DNA from: Rhizobium sp. BK399
GTDB taxonomy: Bacteria > Pseudomonadota > Alphaproteobacteria > Rhizobiales > Rhizobiaceae
Direction: 5' to 3'
Assembly (NCBI RefSeq): GCF_014194695.1
Contig: NZ_JACIAH010000009.1
Coordinates: 161,964 to 225,963 of the forward strand
Length of the DNA: 64,000 bases
Each line of letters opens with the position of its first letter. The first letter of the stretch is position 1. The notes beneath the pieces were generated by a model. The model did no database searches. It had not been told where the DNA came from and was given only the letters and a program-made list of their open reading frames with translations. Made by a program: the position numbers and the translations under genes. This document shows positions 25,671 to 35,431 of this stretch, in pieces.

Positions 25671-26423
25671 ATGTCGGCTGCTCGCCAGGACATTCTCTCG
25701 GATTTGCGCGAGCGCATCTCCTCCTTGGAGGGGGGAGCGTCCAGGCGGGCGGGCAGCCTGTCGTTCGGCGTGCCCGAAATCGATCGGATCCTGCCTGGCG
25801 GTGGTCTCGCCTATGGCGCGCTACACGAATTTGCAGGCGGCGGATGCGGGACGGTCGACGGAGCAGCGGCAGCCTTGTTTGCCGCGGGAATCGCCGCGCG
25901 TACGCGAGGAAAGATTGTCTGGTGTCTGACACGTCCGGACCTCTTCTTTCCGGCGCTGGCTCAGGCGGGTCTTCATCCCGATCGGGTCATCTTCGTTGAA
26001 GGCGATCGGGAGGAGGATGTCCTTTCATCCATGGAGGAGGCGCTTGGGTATGGTGGCCTCGGTGCGGTGATCGGAGAACTTGTTCGGCTACCGATGGTCG
26101 CTTCGCGACGTCTGCAGCTGGCAGCCGAAAGGACCGGCACGATGGGGATTGTTGTCCGGCGGTGGCGCCGTCAGACCGAAGCGAACGACTTCGGCCAGCC
26201 GACGGCCTCGGTCACACGCTGGCGGGTCAGTGTGCTGCCGAGCGCAGAATTGCCCGTTCCGGGCGTCGGACGTCCAAGGTGGTTGCTTGAATTGATGCGA
26301 TCGCGGGCGGGCGAATGTGCTGAGTTTGAAATTGGAGCCTGCGATGACAAGGGTCGTATCAATATATCTTCCCTATCTGGCAACCGATCGGATTCGTCGC
26401 GCCGATTCCGGCATTCCGGCTGA
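25671..26423 (+). CDS. imuA: Mutasome accessory protein ImuA
   Basis: This protein of about 250 residues is the RecA/SulA-like partner of the ImuB-DnaE2 translesion synthesis complex. Residues 10-100 match the ImuA start (LSDLRERISSLEGG then GVPEIDRILPGGGLAYGALHEF), with LFAAGIAARTRGKIVWCLTR after it. It lacks a proper Walker A motif, as expected. The ATG at 25671 gives the usual family N-terminus. It is first in an SOS-controlled operon, and its last 80 bases overlap imuB in another frame, which suggests tight coupling. Confidence 0.92.
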   Translation: MSAARQDILSDLRERISSLEGGASRRAGSLSFGVPEIDRILPGGGLAYGALHEFAGGGCGTVDGAAAALFAAGIAARTRGKIVWCLTRPDLFFPALAQAGLHPDRVIFVEGDREEDVLSSMEEALGYGGLGAVIGELVRLPMVASRRLQLAAERTGTMGIVVRRWRRQTEANDFGQPTASVTRWRVSVLPSAELPVPGVGRPRWLLELMRSRAGECAEFEIGACDDKGRINISSLSGNRSDSSRRFRHSG

Positions 26424-27855
26424 TCAACCGATTGCGGTGATTGAACGAAGAGGCCCGAAGCGATGGGTCTCGGCTGCTGACGCCGCGGCGCAGAAAGCGG
26501 GGGTCCGCATCGGCATGCAGGCTGCCAAGGCACAGGCGCTCTTTGCCGGACTGGCGATGATTGACGCAGACGCCGCCGCCGATGCCGAGGCTCTCAGGCG
26601 GATAACCTTATGGGCGCTGACGGTGTACTCGCCGATCGTCGCGGTCGATGCGCCAGATGGCATTGTCCTTGACACGGAAGGCGCCGACCATCTTCAGGGA
26701 GGAGAAGCGCCGATGTTGACGCGTCTTGGCAATCAGTTCCATGCCAGGGGTCTGACCGCACGCATTGCCGTGGCAGACACCTGGGGCGCGGCGCATGCCT
26801 GCGCGCGTGCGGCGAGAACGCAGACAGTTGTTGTCCCTCGCGGCGAAGCCGCCGGAGCAACCGAGCGGCTTCCAATCTCTCTTCTGAGATTGCCGGAGCC
26901 GATCGTGTCAGACCTTCGCATGCTGGGTTTCAGGACCATCGGAGAGCTTTCTGCAACGCCCCGTGCCCCGCTGGCGCTTCGGTTCGGACCTGAAATCGGC
27001 CGGCGCATTGATCAAATGTTCGGCCGGCTGTCGGAACCTATTGAGCCGATCCGTGCGCCGGAGTGGATCGAAGTCTCGCGCGCTTTCGCCGAACCTATCG
27101 GCGCGGCCGAAACAATCAACAAATATGTGGGTCGCCTGATCGTTCAGCTCGTTGCCGAACTGCAGCGCAAGGGGCTCGGCGTTCGCAGGACAGACTTGAT
27201 CGTCGAGAAGGTCGATGGCAGTAGGCAAGCAATCCGCGCCGGCACGGCGAAACCCGCGCGTGATATCGCATGGTTGACGAAGCTCTTCAGGGATCGCACG
27301 GAAAAAATCGAGCCGGGTTTCGGTATCGAGAAGCTTACACTTGCCGCCGTGATCACCGAGCTGCTGGCCGAAGAGCAGCACGCGTCGTCGCTCGTGGAGG
27401 AGAAAAACGAGGACATCACGCCCCTCATCGATATCTTTGGCAACCGCGGACAGCGTGTTTATCGTGTAGCTCCGGTCGCGTCCGACGTTCCCGAACGGAG
27501 TGTGCGGCGCATTTCGGCTGCGGCAGCCGAAGTCGAGGAAACCTGGGTTCATTATTGGCCGCGTCCTGTCCGATTGCTTGATCGCCCTGACCGGATAGAC
27601 GCCATTGCCCTTCTCCCTGACCACCCGCCAGCAACCATTACGTGGCGCGGCAAGCGACATCGCGTAAGACGGGCCGATGGACCGGAGCGGGTCTTCGGTG
27701 AATGGTGGACGTGCGATGCCGAGTTCACAGCAGTGCGCGACTACTTCATCATCGAAAACGACGCAGGCGAACGACTGTGGATTTTCCGTAGCGGGGACGG
27801 CATCGACCCCGAAACCGGCAGCCATAAATGGTTCCTGCATGGGATCTTCGCATGA
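26344..27855 (+). CDS. imuB: Mutasome hub protein ImuB (Y-family polymerase-like)
   Basis: The 503-residue protein resembles Y-family DNA polymerases but lacks the catalytic acids, as known for ImuB, which acts as a scaffold joining DnaE2 to the sliding clamp and ImuA. The N-terminus (MTRVVSIYLPYLATDRIRRA) and the IGMQAAKAQALFAGL helix are typical; the little-finger region follows near residues 240-360. The ATG at 26344 was chosen for this family start. Its stop overlaps the dnaE2 start as ATGA. Confidence 0.94.
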   Translation: MTRVVSIYLPYLATDRIRRADSGIPADQPIAVIERRGPKRWVSAADAAAQKAGVRIGMQAAKAQALFAGLAMIDADAAADAEALRRITLWALTVYSPIVAVDAPDGIVLDTEGADHLQGGEAPMLTRLGNQFHARGLTARIAVADTWGAAHACARAARTQTVVVPRGEAAGATERLPISLLRLPEPIVSDLRMLGFRTIGELSATPRAPLALRFGPEIGRRIDQMFGRLSEPIEPIRAPEWIEVSRAFAEPIGAAETINKYVGRLIVQLVAELQRKGLGVRRTDLIVEKVDGSRQAIRAGTAKPARDIAWLTKLFRDRTEKIEPGFGIEKLTLAAVITELLAEEQHASSLVEEKNEDITPLIDIFGNRGQRVYRVAPVASDVPERSVRRISAAAAEVEETWVHYWPRPVRLLDRPDRIDAIALLPDHPPATITWRGKRHRVRRADGPERVFGEWWTCDAEFTAVRDYFIIENDAGERLWIFRSGDGIDPETGSHKWFLHGIFA

Positions 27856-30800
27856 GATATGCCGAGCTTCAGGTCACCACCCACTTCAGCTTCCTCCGGG
27901 GCGCATCATCGGCCGACGAGTTGTTCTGGACCGCGAAGGAGCTTGGAATTGAAGCTCTTGGCGTGGTCGATCGCAACAGTCTTGCGGGTGTCGTGCGGGC
28001 CCTGGAGGCATCTCGTGCGAGCGGTGTGCGGCTCGTCGTGGGCTGCAGGCTTGATCTTCAGGACGGCCCCTCCCTTCTTGTTTACCCGACCGACCGATCG
28101 GCCTACTCTCGTCTGACCCGCCTTCTCACGCTCGGAAAGGGCCGAGGAGGAAAGGGCAACTGCATCCTGACGCTTGATGATGTCGCCCGTTACGCCGAGG
28201 GCCTCATTTGTGTTCTCGTTCCTGATCTCCCGGATGAAACTTGTGCGATCCAGCTTCGAAAGCTGGCTGAGATTTTCGAAAACCGCACCTACCTGTCGCT
28301 GTCGCTGAGGCGACGGCCGAACGATCAGATGCGACTCCACGAGTTGTCCATTCTTGCGGCAAAGTTCAGGGTTCGCACTGTCGTGACGAACGATGTGTTG
28401 TTCCACGAACCCAACCGTCGGCAACTCCAGGACGTTGTGACCTGCATCCGCAATCACACCACCATCGATGATGTCGGCTTCGAGAGGGAACGCCATGCCG
28501 ACCGATATCTAAAGCCGCCTGAAGAGATGGAACGTCTGTTTCCGCGCCACAGCGAAGCACTCGCGCGAACGATGGAGATCGTCGAGCGATGCAGGTTTTC
28601 CCTTGAGGAGCTGACTTACCAGTACCCCGAGGAAGCCATCATGCCAGGCATGGATGCTCAGCAGTCGCTGGAGCATTATGTTCGCGCGTGTATTCCGGAC
28701 CGCTATCCTGAAGGTTTGCCGCAGAACGTGCTCAGGGTCATCAGACATGAGCTCGAGCTCATCAAGGAGATGCGTTACGCTCCCTATTTCCTGACGGTTT
28801 TCAGCATCGTCAGGTTCGCCCGCAGCCAAGGGATACTTTGTCAGGGCAGGGGATCGGCAGCAAATTCCGCCATCTGCTATATCCTCGGCATCACCAGCAT
28901 TGACCCGGAGACCAACGATCTCCTGTTCGAGCGCTTCGTCTCCAGGGAACGCGACGAGCCTCCCGACATCGACGTGGACTTTGAGCATGAGCGTCGGGAG
29001 CAGGTCATCCAGTGGATTTACAGGACTTATGGTCGCGACAAGGCCGCGCTCTGCTCGACCGTAACCCGATACCGTGCCAAGGGTGCCATCCGCGATGTCG
29101 GAAAGGCCCTCGGCCTGCCAGAGGACGTGATCAAGGCGCTTTCGTCGGGCATGTGGTCCTGGTCAGAAGAAGTGAGCGATCGCAACATAAGGGATCTCAA
29201 CCTTAACCCTGCGGACCGGCGCCTGGTGCTGACATTGAAACTGGCTCAGCAGCTCATGGGCGCCCCGCGGCACCTTGGCCAGCACCCCGGCGGCTTCGTT
29301 CTTACCCATGACCGACTGGACGATCTCGTTCCCATCGAACCGGCGTCGATGGTCGACCGGCAGATTATCGAATGGGACAAGGACGATGTCGAGGCACTGA
29401 AGTTCATGAAGGTCGACGTTCTTGCCCTTGGCATGCTCACCTGCATGAACAAGGCGTTCGACTTCATCCGGACCCATAAGAACGACGATCTAGATCTCTC
29501 GAATATCCGGCAGGAGGACAGCGCGACATATGCGATGATCCGCAGGGCCGACACGCTCGGGACTTTCCAGATTGAGTCCCGCGCCCAGATGGCGATGCTC
29601 CCGCGGATGAAGCCACGGACATTTTACGACCTTGTCGTACAGGTCGCGATCGTCCGGCCTGGTCCCATCCAGGGCGACATGGTCCATCCATATCTGCGTC
29701 GGCGCGAGGGCAAGGAAAAGGTCGAGTATCCGACCCCCGAGCTCGAAGCCGTGCTTGGCAAGACCCTCGGCGTCCCGCTTTTTCAAGAGAGTGCCATGAA
29801 GGTCGCGATGGTGTGCGCAGGTTTTACCGGTGGTGAGGCTGACCAACTGCGCAAGAGCATGGCGACCTTCAAGTTCACGGGCGGCGTCTCGCGCTTCAAG
29901 GACAAGCTTGTCAATGGCATGATCAACAATGGCTATACGGCGGAATTTGCGGAGAAGACATTCTCTCAGCTCGAGGGTTTTGGCTCGTACGGCTTTCCTG
30001 AAAGCCACGCGGCATCCTTCGCGCTCATTGCCTATGCGTCCAATTTCGTGAAATGTCATTACCCGGACGTCTTCTGCGCTGCGTTGCTGAATTCACAGCC
30101 GATGGGGTTTTATGCGCCGGCTCAGATTGTCGGCGACGCGCGAAATCACGGTGTCGAAATACGCCCGGTCTGCATCAATCGCTCGCGATGGGACTGTACG
30201 CTCGAGCGCATTGGCAATACGGAACGCCACGCTGTCCGGCTTGGCATGAGACTGGTCATGGGACTGGCGGTCGTCGATGCCGCCCGCATCGTCGCAGCGC
30301 GGATGAATTCGCAATTTGAGAGTGTCGACGATGTCTGGCGCCGGTCGGGTGTTCCGTCGGAAGCCCTTGTCCAGCTCGCCAAGGCAGATGCCTTCCTTCC
30401 TTCGCTGACGCTGGAACGCCGCGATGCAATGTGGGCGATCAGAGCCCTGAGAGATGAGCCCCTTCCCCTATTTGCGGCCGCAGCCGAACGCGAGATGAAA
30501 GCGATCGCAGAACAGCACGAACCCGAGGTCAAACTGCGACAGATGACCAGGGGTCACAACGTCGTGGAAGACTATGGCCATGTCGGCCTGACGCTTCGCG
30601 AACATCCTATAGCGTTCCTGAGGAAGGATTTGACAGATCGCCGGATCGTCACCTGCAATGACGCGATGAATGCGGGTGATGGCCGCTGGCTTATGACGGC
30701 GGGCCTCGTGCTGGTGCGGCAGAAGCCAGGCTCCGCGAAGGGCGTCATGTTCATCACGATTGAAGATGAAACCGGTCCTGCCAACATTGTGGTCTGGCCG

Positions 30801-31115
30801 AGCCTGTTCGAGAAGTGCCGCCGCGTGGTCCTCGGCTCTTCGATGATGGCGATCAACGGCCGCGTGCAGAGGGAAGGGGATGTCGTTCACCTCGTTGCAC
30901 AGCAGCTTTTCGACCTCAGCGGCGAACTGTCAGGCCTTGCCGACCTGGATATGTCAGTCCGGATCCCGACCGGACGCGGCGATGAGTTCACCCATGGCTC
31001 GCCAGGCAGTCCGGATTCGCGCGAAAGATCACCATCGACCGTCCGGCCCAGAGATATCTTCGTTCCTGATCTGCACATCGACACATTGAAGGTGAAGAGC
31101 CGGAATTTTCACTAA
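27852..31115 (+). CDS. dnaE2: Error-prone DNA polymerase DnaE2
   Basis: This 1087-residue C-family polymerase performs damage-induced mutagenic synthesis with ImuA and ImuB. It has an N-terminal PHP domain (YAELQVTTHFSFLRGASS), the palm with GRGSAANSAICYILGIT and the catalytic acids in PPDIDVDFEHERR, a later FAEKTFSQLEGFGSYGFPESHA segment, and a C-terminal OB fold (ITIEDETGPANIVVWP). Length and motifs agree with DnaE2 rather than replicative DnaE1. It is last in the SOS operon and is translationally coupled to imuB. Confidence 0.96.
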   Translation: MRYAELQVTTHFSFLRGASSADELFWTAKELGIEALGVVDRNSLAGVVRALEASRASGVRLVVGCRLDLQDGPSLLVYPTDRSAYSRLTRLLTLGKGRGGKGNCILTLDDVARYAEGLICVLVPDLPDETCAIQLRKLAEIFENRTYLSLSLRRRPNDQMRLHELSILAAKFRVRTVVTNDVLFHEPNRRQLQDVVTCIRNHTTIDDVGFERERHADRYLKPPEEMERLFPRHSEALARTMEIVERCRFSLEELTYQYPEEAIMPGMDAQQSLEHYVRACIPDRYPEGLPQNVLRVIRHELELIKEMRYAPYFLTVFSIVRFARSQGILCQGRGSAANSAICYILGITSIDPETNDLLFERFVSRERDEPPDIDVDFEHERREQVIQWIYRTYGRDKAALCSTVTRYRAKGAIRDVGKALGLPEDVIKALSSGMWSWSEEVSDRNIRDLNLNPADRRLVLTLKLAQQLMGAPRHLGQHPGGFVLTHDRLDDLVPIEPASMVDRQIIEWDKDDVEALKFMKVDVLALGMLTCMNKAFDFIRTHKNDDLDLSNIRQEDSATYAMIRRADTLGTFQIESRAQMAMLPRMKPRTFYDLVVQVAIVRPGPIQGDMVHPYLRRREGKEKVEYPTPELEAVLGKTLGVPLFQESAMKVAMVCAGFTGGEADQLRKSMATFKFTGGVSRFKDKLVNGMINNGYTAEFAEKTFSQLEGFGSYGFPESHAASFALIAYASNFVKCHYPDVFCAALLNSQPMGFYAPAQIVGDARNHGVEIRPVCINRSRWDCTLERIGNTERHAVRLGMRLVMGLAVVDAARIVAARMNSQFESVDDVWRRSGVPSEALVQLAKADAFLPSLTLERRDAMWAIRALRDEPLPLFAAAAEREMKAIAEQHEPEVKLRQMTRGHNVVEDYGHVGLTLREHPIAFLRKDLTDRRIVTCNDAMNAGDGRWLMTAGLVLVRQKPGSAKGVMFITIEDETGPANIVVWPSLFEKCRRVVLGSSMMAINGRVQREGDVVHLVAQQLFDLSGELSGLADLDMSVRIPTGRGDEFTHGSPGSPDSRERSPSTVRPRDIFVPDLHIDTLKVKSRNFH

Positions 31116-31310
31116 GGTCACTTTCGCCACCAGATTGAGACCAAATCAAGAACTCTGTTCAAAGCCCTATCGGCGCTGAGGGCAACGGTCGAGCGATATC
31201 ACGCGTGAGCAGTTCGAATTCCACGGCATGCCATTAAAGGTGACGCATCAACAGCAAAAAACGAAAACATCTTTTAAACTCAATAAATTACTCGATGAAA
31301 AGGCGCTAAA

Positions 31311-31336
31311 AAGGCCCGACGTTTTCGACGGGCCTT
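31311..31336 (-). terminator. Intrinsic terminator after the PRC-barrel gene
   Basis: AAGGCCCG and CGGGCCTT form an eight-base-pair stem around a ten-base loop. On the minus strand a run of five T follows, so it ends transcription of the PRC-barrel gene; it may also stop read-through from dnaE2. Confidence 0.8.
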
Positions 31337-31342
31337 GGTATT

Positions 31343-31639
31343 TCAGTCGCGATGCTCGGGCATCGCCTTTAGCTGATCCTCCGTCCACGTGGTCACGGCG
31401 TGGACTTCGCCGTCTTCATCTCTCATGAAATCAAGCTGGCTTGCAGGCACTGCCACTGGTTTGGCGCCGAGGCCGAGAAACCCACCGACATCGATAATGA
31501 CAGTGCTGGCTTCGCCGACGCCGTGAACGTGATCGACCTTTCCGACCTTTTCGTCATCTGCGCCATATACGCTCGCCCCTTCAAGATTATCAGGGACGAG
31601 ATCCGCAGTGCTAAGCCGAACGTGATTGGTATGGTCCAT
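31343..31639 (-). CDS. PRC-barrel domain protein
   Basis: This 98-residue protein has a PRC-barrel at residues 15-75 (LEGASVYGADDEKVGKVDHV, then STVIIDVGGFLGLG and VAVPASQLDF) and an acidic tail ending EDQLKAMPEHRD. Small PRC-barrel proteins of this sort are common stress-induced genes in rhizobia, of unknown biochemical role. A GGAGG ribosome site precedes the ATG at 31639, and an EcfG-type promoter lies about 32 bases upstream. Confidence 0.88.
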   Translation of the reverse strand: MDHTNHVRLSTADLVPDNLEGASVYGADDEKVGKVDHVHGVGEASTVIIDVGGFLGLGAKPVAVPASQLDFMRDEDGEVHAVTTWTEDQLKAMPEHRD

Positions 31640-31670
31640 TTCTGAAGCCTCCGCCTTGTTGGAGTTATCC

Positions 31671-31695
31671 AACCCATATCCGGCGGTATTGTTCC
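31671..31695 (-). promoter_or_regulatory. EcfG-type promoter of the PRC-barrel gene
   Basis: Minus strand GGAAC, 16 bases, GGTT. Confidence 0.72.
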
Positions 31696-31756
31696 TGCAA
31701 CAGTGGGTGGACAAGGGCGTTCGGCGGACCCTCACGCCGTCTCGTGCAGAGGGCGC

Positions 31757-32464
31757 TCACGTCTTACCGAGAAGTCGTTCGAATTCCTGCTCCGGCGTTC
31801 CATAGCAACCTGCGGCGAGGGCTTCGAGACCCCTTCGATCCCGCACGATCACAGAACCACGGCTAGAGCGAATGAGGCGCTTGCCTTCGAGGACATGCAA
31901 GGTCGTGGTCACGCTTGGTCTGCGCACACCAAGCATAAGGGCGATATACTCGTGGGTAATGGCCATCTCCTCGGAGTGAAGCCGATCGTGACACATCAGG
32001 ATCCAGCGCGCGAGCCGTTGTTCCACATCGAATTTGGCGTTCGCCAGCGAGGTATAGGCCACCTGGGTGGCAAAAACGTGCATAAATTTGATCATCGGAA
32101 CCTGAAGGGTCGAACTTTTTAGGGTTGTCTGGCGCATCGCCTCGACCGACACCCTGTATCCGGTTCCGGCCACATGAATTTCAATCAGGTACGGAACAAT
32201 GTCGTCGCCTATGATCGTGGCAGTCGGAACAAATCCTTCCCGGCCGAACATGCCAGCTTCCGCCATCTGTCCTGTAGGGCCGACCGCCATCACCGATCCG
32301 ATGCCGCTTTCCGGAAAGTACAAGAAGTCGAGTGTCTTGCGCGGCTCCGCTATCCGGAAGTTGGCGGGCAGATCGACGGCTTCCAAATGCTTCGCGAGAA
32401 GATCGAAATCGTCGGCTGTCAAAGCCTTGAGCATTCGGTTGCTAACGTCTCCTTGCGACGGCAT
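31757..32464 (-). CDS. Crp/Fnr-family transcriptional regulator
   Basis: This 235-residue regulator has an N-terminal cyclic-nucleotide-binding-like barrel (residues 15-130, including LYFPESGIGSVMAVGPTGQM) and a C-terminal winged helix (EEMAITHEYIALMLGVRRPS followed by LIRSSRGSVIV). It lacks the Fnr cysteines, so it is probably not an oxygen sensor. I prefer the ATG at 32464, giving MPSQGDVSNRML. Genes of this group are often placed beside PRC-barrel or receiver genes in rhizobia; targets are unknown. Confidence 0.88.
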   Translation of the reverse strand: MPSQGDVSNRMLKALTADDFDLLAKHLEAVDLPANFRIAEPRKTLDFLYFPESGIGSVMAVGPTGQMAEAGMFGREGFVPTATIIGDDIVPYLIEIHVAGTGYRVSVEAMRQTTLKSSTLQVPMIKFMHVFATQVAYTSLANAKFDVEQRLARWILMCHDRLHSEEMAITHEYIALMLGVRRPSVTTTLHVLEGKRLIRSSRGSVIVRDRRGLEALAAGCYGTPEQEFERLLGKT

Positions 32465-33109
32465 ATCAGACTCTCCCCTGCCCGTGATCACCCGTTACCA
32501 ACCGAGACAAGGCAACAGGTAGCGCCCCACATGCCAGAATAGGTCGCGCACTGTTCGGTTCAAGTACGATCACGTACACACGTTCTTCATTGACCTCCAA
32601 TATACCGTCGCTGCCATTTATCCTGCTAAACCAGACGGAAAGGTTGGTGATGTTCAACAGGCGCATTCGAGACAGTGAAATGGCAATGCTTCAGTGAGCC
32701 TTGAAAAGCCATTGCCGGCTGCTCATAACGGAAACGCGTCGAGAATCCTTTGCATCGAAGCGATGGATCTTTTCGCTCATGGTCACCGGACCCAGGAGAA
32801 CTTACCAGCCTGTTGATTTCAATTTCCCGGACTACCAGCGGCTCTGACCGACGCCCGACCTTCGCCATCCAGCAGCGTCAGCGGCTGCAATCGATGATCG
32901 TCCATGCTGCTGACCGTGCGGCCCGCCGCGCAGGAGTGTCGGGTCGCGTTCAGGCTTAGGTGCCTGAGGTATGGCCCTTTAGAATGAAGTCCCGATTCCC
33001 AGCTTCCGGAATTGGTCGAATACCGTACAAAAACCGAGCGCGGGCCCGGAGCGATTGGCTCCTAAAGGCAACGCGTGGCTACTGTTTCCCTGTGCCGAGT
33101 GACCCGACC
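32465..33109. other. Intergenic region, 645 bases
   Basis: No gene was recognised. It separates the divergent Crp/Fnr and receiver genes and should hold both promoters; no GGAAC-type site was found. Confidence 0.4.
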
Positions 33110-33481
33110 ATGTTCAGCGATCTCATAGGACAGCGCGTGCTCGTCGTGGAAGACGACTATCTTCAGGCCGTCGATATGACGCTGGCGCTGGAGGAACAGG
33201 GAAGTGATGTCGTCGGGCCCTTTCCCCACCTCGATGGCGGCTTGGCCGCACTCAATCTCGCGAGCATCGATGCCGCTGTTCTCGATGTTCATCTGCTGTA
33301 TCGAAACGTCTTCCAACTCGCTGATTGCCCTATGAAGCAAGACATTCCGTTCCTTTTCGTTACCGGCTACGACCCGATCGAGATCCCGGATCGCTTCAGA
33401 GGGGTACAATGTCTTCTGAAACCAGTGGGACCCGGAGAGATAATGGTGAGGCTTGCTGCGGTTATAGCCGGGCGCCATTAG
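33110..33481 (+). CDS. Single-domain response regulator
   Basis: The 123-residue product is a lone receiver: acidic pair in VLVVEDDYLQA, phospho-acceptor in AAVLDVHLL, switch Thr in LFVTGYD and lysine in LLKPVG. There is no output domain, so it may compete for phosphate or act by protein contact, like the single-domain receivers common in rhizobial stress signalling. The ATG at 33110 gives the family-like start MFSDLIGQRVLVVED; upstream codons are unlike the family. Confidence 0.85.
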   Translation: MFSDLIGQRVLVVEDDYLQAVDMTLALEEQGSDVVGPFPHLDGGLAALNLASIDAAVLDVHLLYRNVFQLADCPMKQDIPFLFVTGYDPIEIPDRFRGVQCLLKPVGPGEIMVRLAAVIAGRH

Positions 33482-33646
33482 ATTTTGTCAGATCCCACGG
33501 ATAAGGAGTCGATTTAGAGACCGCTTGTGTTGCTTGGCGCGCCTCATGCCGCATCGCTATGACAATCCAGGATGACTGGCGAGACGTCTGGAACTTTCGT
33601 GTCGCAAAGTTGCTGGGCCATCCATTCAAATCGCAGTGGGCGACCG

Positions 33647-34167
33647 ATGCCAGTGCTGCCGGCGAATATATTGCCGAGGCGACCCTCGAACCCACCTGGA
33701 GGTCCAGATGCCGTTTTTGAGCTTCCGCCTTTGCGAACGGAGGCCCAATTCCCAAAAAGCATACCAGGCTGGGTGAGAATATAGCGCCGGCATTGTCCTG
33801 GTCCGGAGCGCCGGACAATGTCAAAAGCTTCGCCATTGTCATCGAGGACTCGGATGCTCCTTATGGAACTTTCCGGCATTGGGGCGTCTATAATATTGCG
33901 CCAACAAGCAACGGCCTGCAGGAAAGCAGCGATACAGCTAACGGAAGCGGGTTGCGGTTTTCAGACAACAATTTTGGCAATAGACGTTACGATGGACCAG
34001 AACCGCCGCGAGGACATGGCGTCCATCACTACCACTTTACAGTTGCAGCGCTCGACGTGCCGAATCTCACTGTGCCGGCATCAGCAGCTATCGAAGCGAT
34101 GTGGGAGGAGGCGCAAAATCAAATGCTGGCAAAATCGTCCTTGATGGGAACATTCCAGCAGGTGTGA
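33647..34167 (+). pseudogene. Frameshifted YbhB/YbcL-type PEBP (Raf kinase inhibitor-like) gene
   Basis: The right part, in frame from about 33776 to 34167, reads ALSWSGAPDNVKSFAIVIED, SDAPYGTFRHWGVYNI and GHGVHHYHFTVAALDVP, which is the phosphatidylethanolamine-binding fold. The expected N-terminal strand (AVFELPPLRTEAQFPKSIPGW) lies in a different frame ending at 33784. A frameshift near 33768-33775 separates the two, just before GENIAPALSW. The gene is therefore probably inactive unless translation starts inside. The left boundary is approximate. Confidence 0.65.
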
Positions 34168-34694
34168 ACGTCAGGGAACGGGCGATCGCACCCATCCCTT
34201 GATCGCAAGCAAATTCCCGACGGCGGCCGGGCAAGGGAAAGGGGTAGGAAGGCGATGCCGTTAAAGCGCGGAAGAAGACCGCCAGGTCCACGCAATCTCA
34301 GCCGAACCGTTTCGAACCGGCCAGGGATGCGCTAAAGGACATCCGGCTTCGGTGCCTTTCGCGCATCCCTGCTTTCATCCCGTTCCGTCAGCTAATGCAA
34401 TTGCTTGGTCCGGTGAACCACCTTTTTTCTCGCACCTGCGGTAATTGTCATATGATTAATTAACGCTAAATAATTACAGAAATCAGTTGCTTAATGGATG
34501 GTTCTGGCATAAATTTTTCTGGCTGCCGTTGGCCTTGCCAAAGGGAGTGATGTCTTGTCCATCCGACTAAAGTTCTTCGTGACGGTGCACCATGTGCGTT
34601 CGATCCGATACCGGCTCTCGAGCGTGTATTGACGCGTCCTCTTTGTTCATTCCACTTGCTAGATGTGACGCCCATGACGGGCCAGGGATTGGTT
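34168..34694. other. Intergenic region, about 530 bases
   Basis: No gene recognised. The stretch around 34440-34500 is AT-rich and may hold the promoter of the small paralogue at 34695. Confidence 0.35.
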
Positions 34695-34892
34695 ATGCAA
34701 AGACAAGCTGTCGTCTTTAACGGTCAGGAAGTCGGTATTGCGGTTCCAGTGGATAACCGCCTCAAATTCATCGCGGTCCGTTTCCAGGTCATCGACCTGG
34801 ACAACGAGGTGTTCGACACGGTGACTGAAATCAGGCGTGCAATAAGAGACCACCTAGCATCTCGTGCTGAAACCACGGCCACCTCACACTGA
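34695..34892 (+). CDS. Small hypothetical protein, tandem paralogue A
   Basis: This 65-residue protein (MQRQAVVFNGQEVGIAVPVD, then RFQVIDLDNEVFDTVTEIRR) is closely similar to the product at 35039. It is predicted to be a compact beta-hairpin plus helix protein without signal peptide. The start is set by alignment with the paralogue; an ATG further upstream is possible. Function unknown. Confidence 0.6.
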   Translation: MQRQAVVFNGQEVGIAVPVDNRLKFIAVRFQVIDLDNEVFDTVTEIRRAIRDHLASRAETTATSH

Positions 34893-35038
34893 CCCTTGGT
34901 ATAAAGGACCTTCCAAAGGGGCAGCGCGGGTATTATCGTGGATTTTCGGTGGCCTCACTACTACTGATGGTTGCCCTGTCGTAAATCCTTCATTCGATCT
35001 TGCTAAAGATGCGCCGAGGTTCAGTGTGCAGGGCGTTT

Positions 35039-35233
35039 ATGCAAAGGCAAGCAGTCATTTTTGGTGGTCAAGAGGTCGGTATCGCTGTCCCCGCCGACAG
35101 CCGGCTGAGATTCATCGCCGTTCGTTTCCACGTGATCGACCTGGATAATCTGGTGTTCGACACGATCACGGATATCCATCGGGCGATCAGGCAGCATCTT
35201 GCCGTCGCTCGCGCTGCGAAGGCTGCGGCATAA
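35039..35233 (+). CDS. Small hypothetical protein, tandem paralogue B
   Basis: This 64-residue protein (MQRQAVIFGGQEVGIAVPAD, then RFHVIDLDNLVFDTITDIHR) shares most residues with the protein at 34695 and is separated from it by about 145 bases. The differences are mainly conservative and both frames are intact, so both copies are probably under selection. Family not recognised. Confidence 0.6.
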   Translation: MQRQAVIFGGQEVGIAVPADSRLRFIAVRFHVIDLDNLVFDTITDIHRAIRQHLAVARAAKAAA

Positions 35234-35431
35234 GAACACGGCATTCTCACCTCTTCTGCTCGATCACTTTCAGCAATTTTGCCAAGTGAACAACGCACGG
35301 CCGGCGTGAAGAACTAGGTCTGTCGTTGCGGCCGGATTGCGAAGGATGATCATCGTCCTCAACGCTCGAACGCGCGATCATCGCGCAACGATGCTTGACG
35401 CTTAACACCGTTGCTCTTTATTGGCGCGAAA

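Noticed and set aside
32626..32868. An 80-codon minus-strand frame upstream of the receiver gene
   Set aside because: No ribosome site, odd composition and no recognisable fold.
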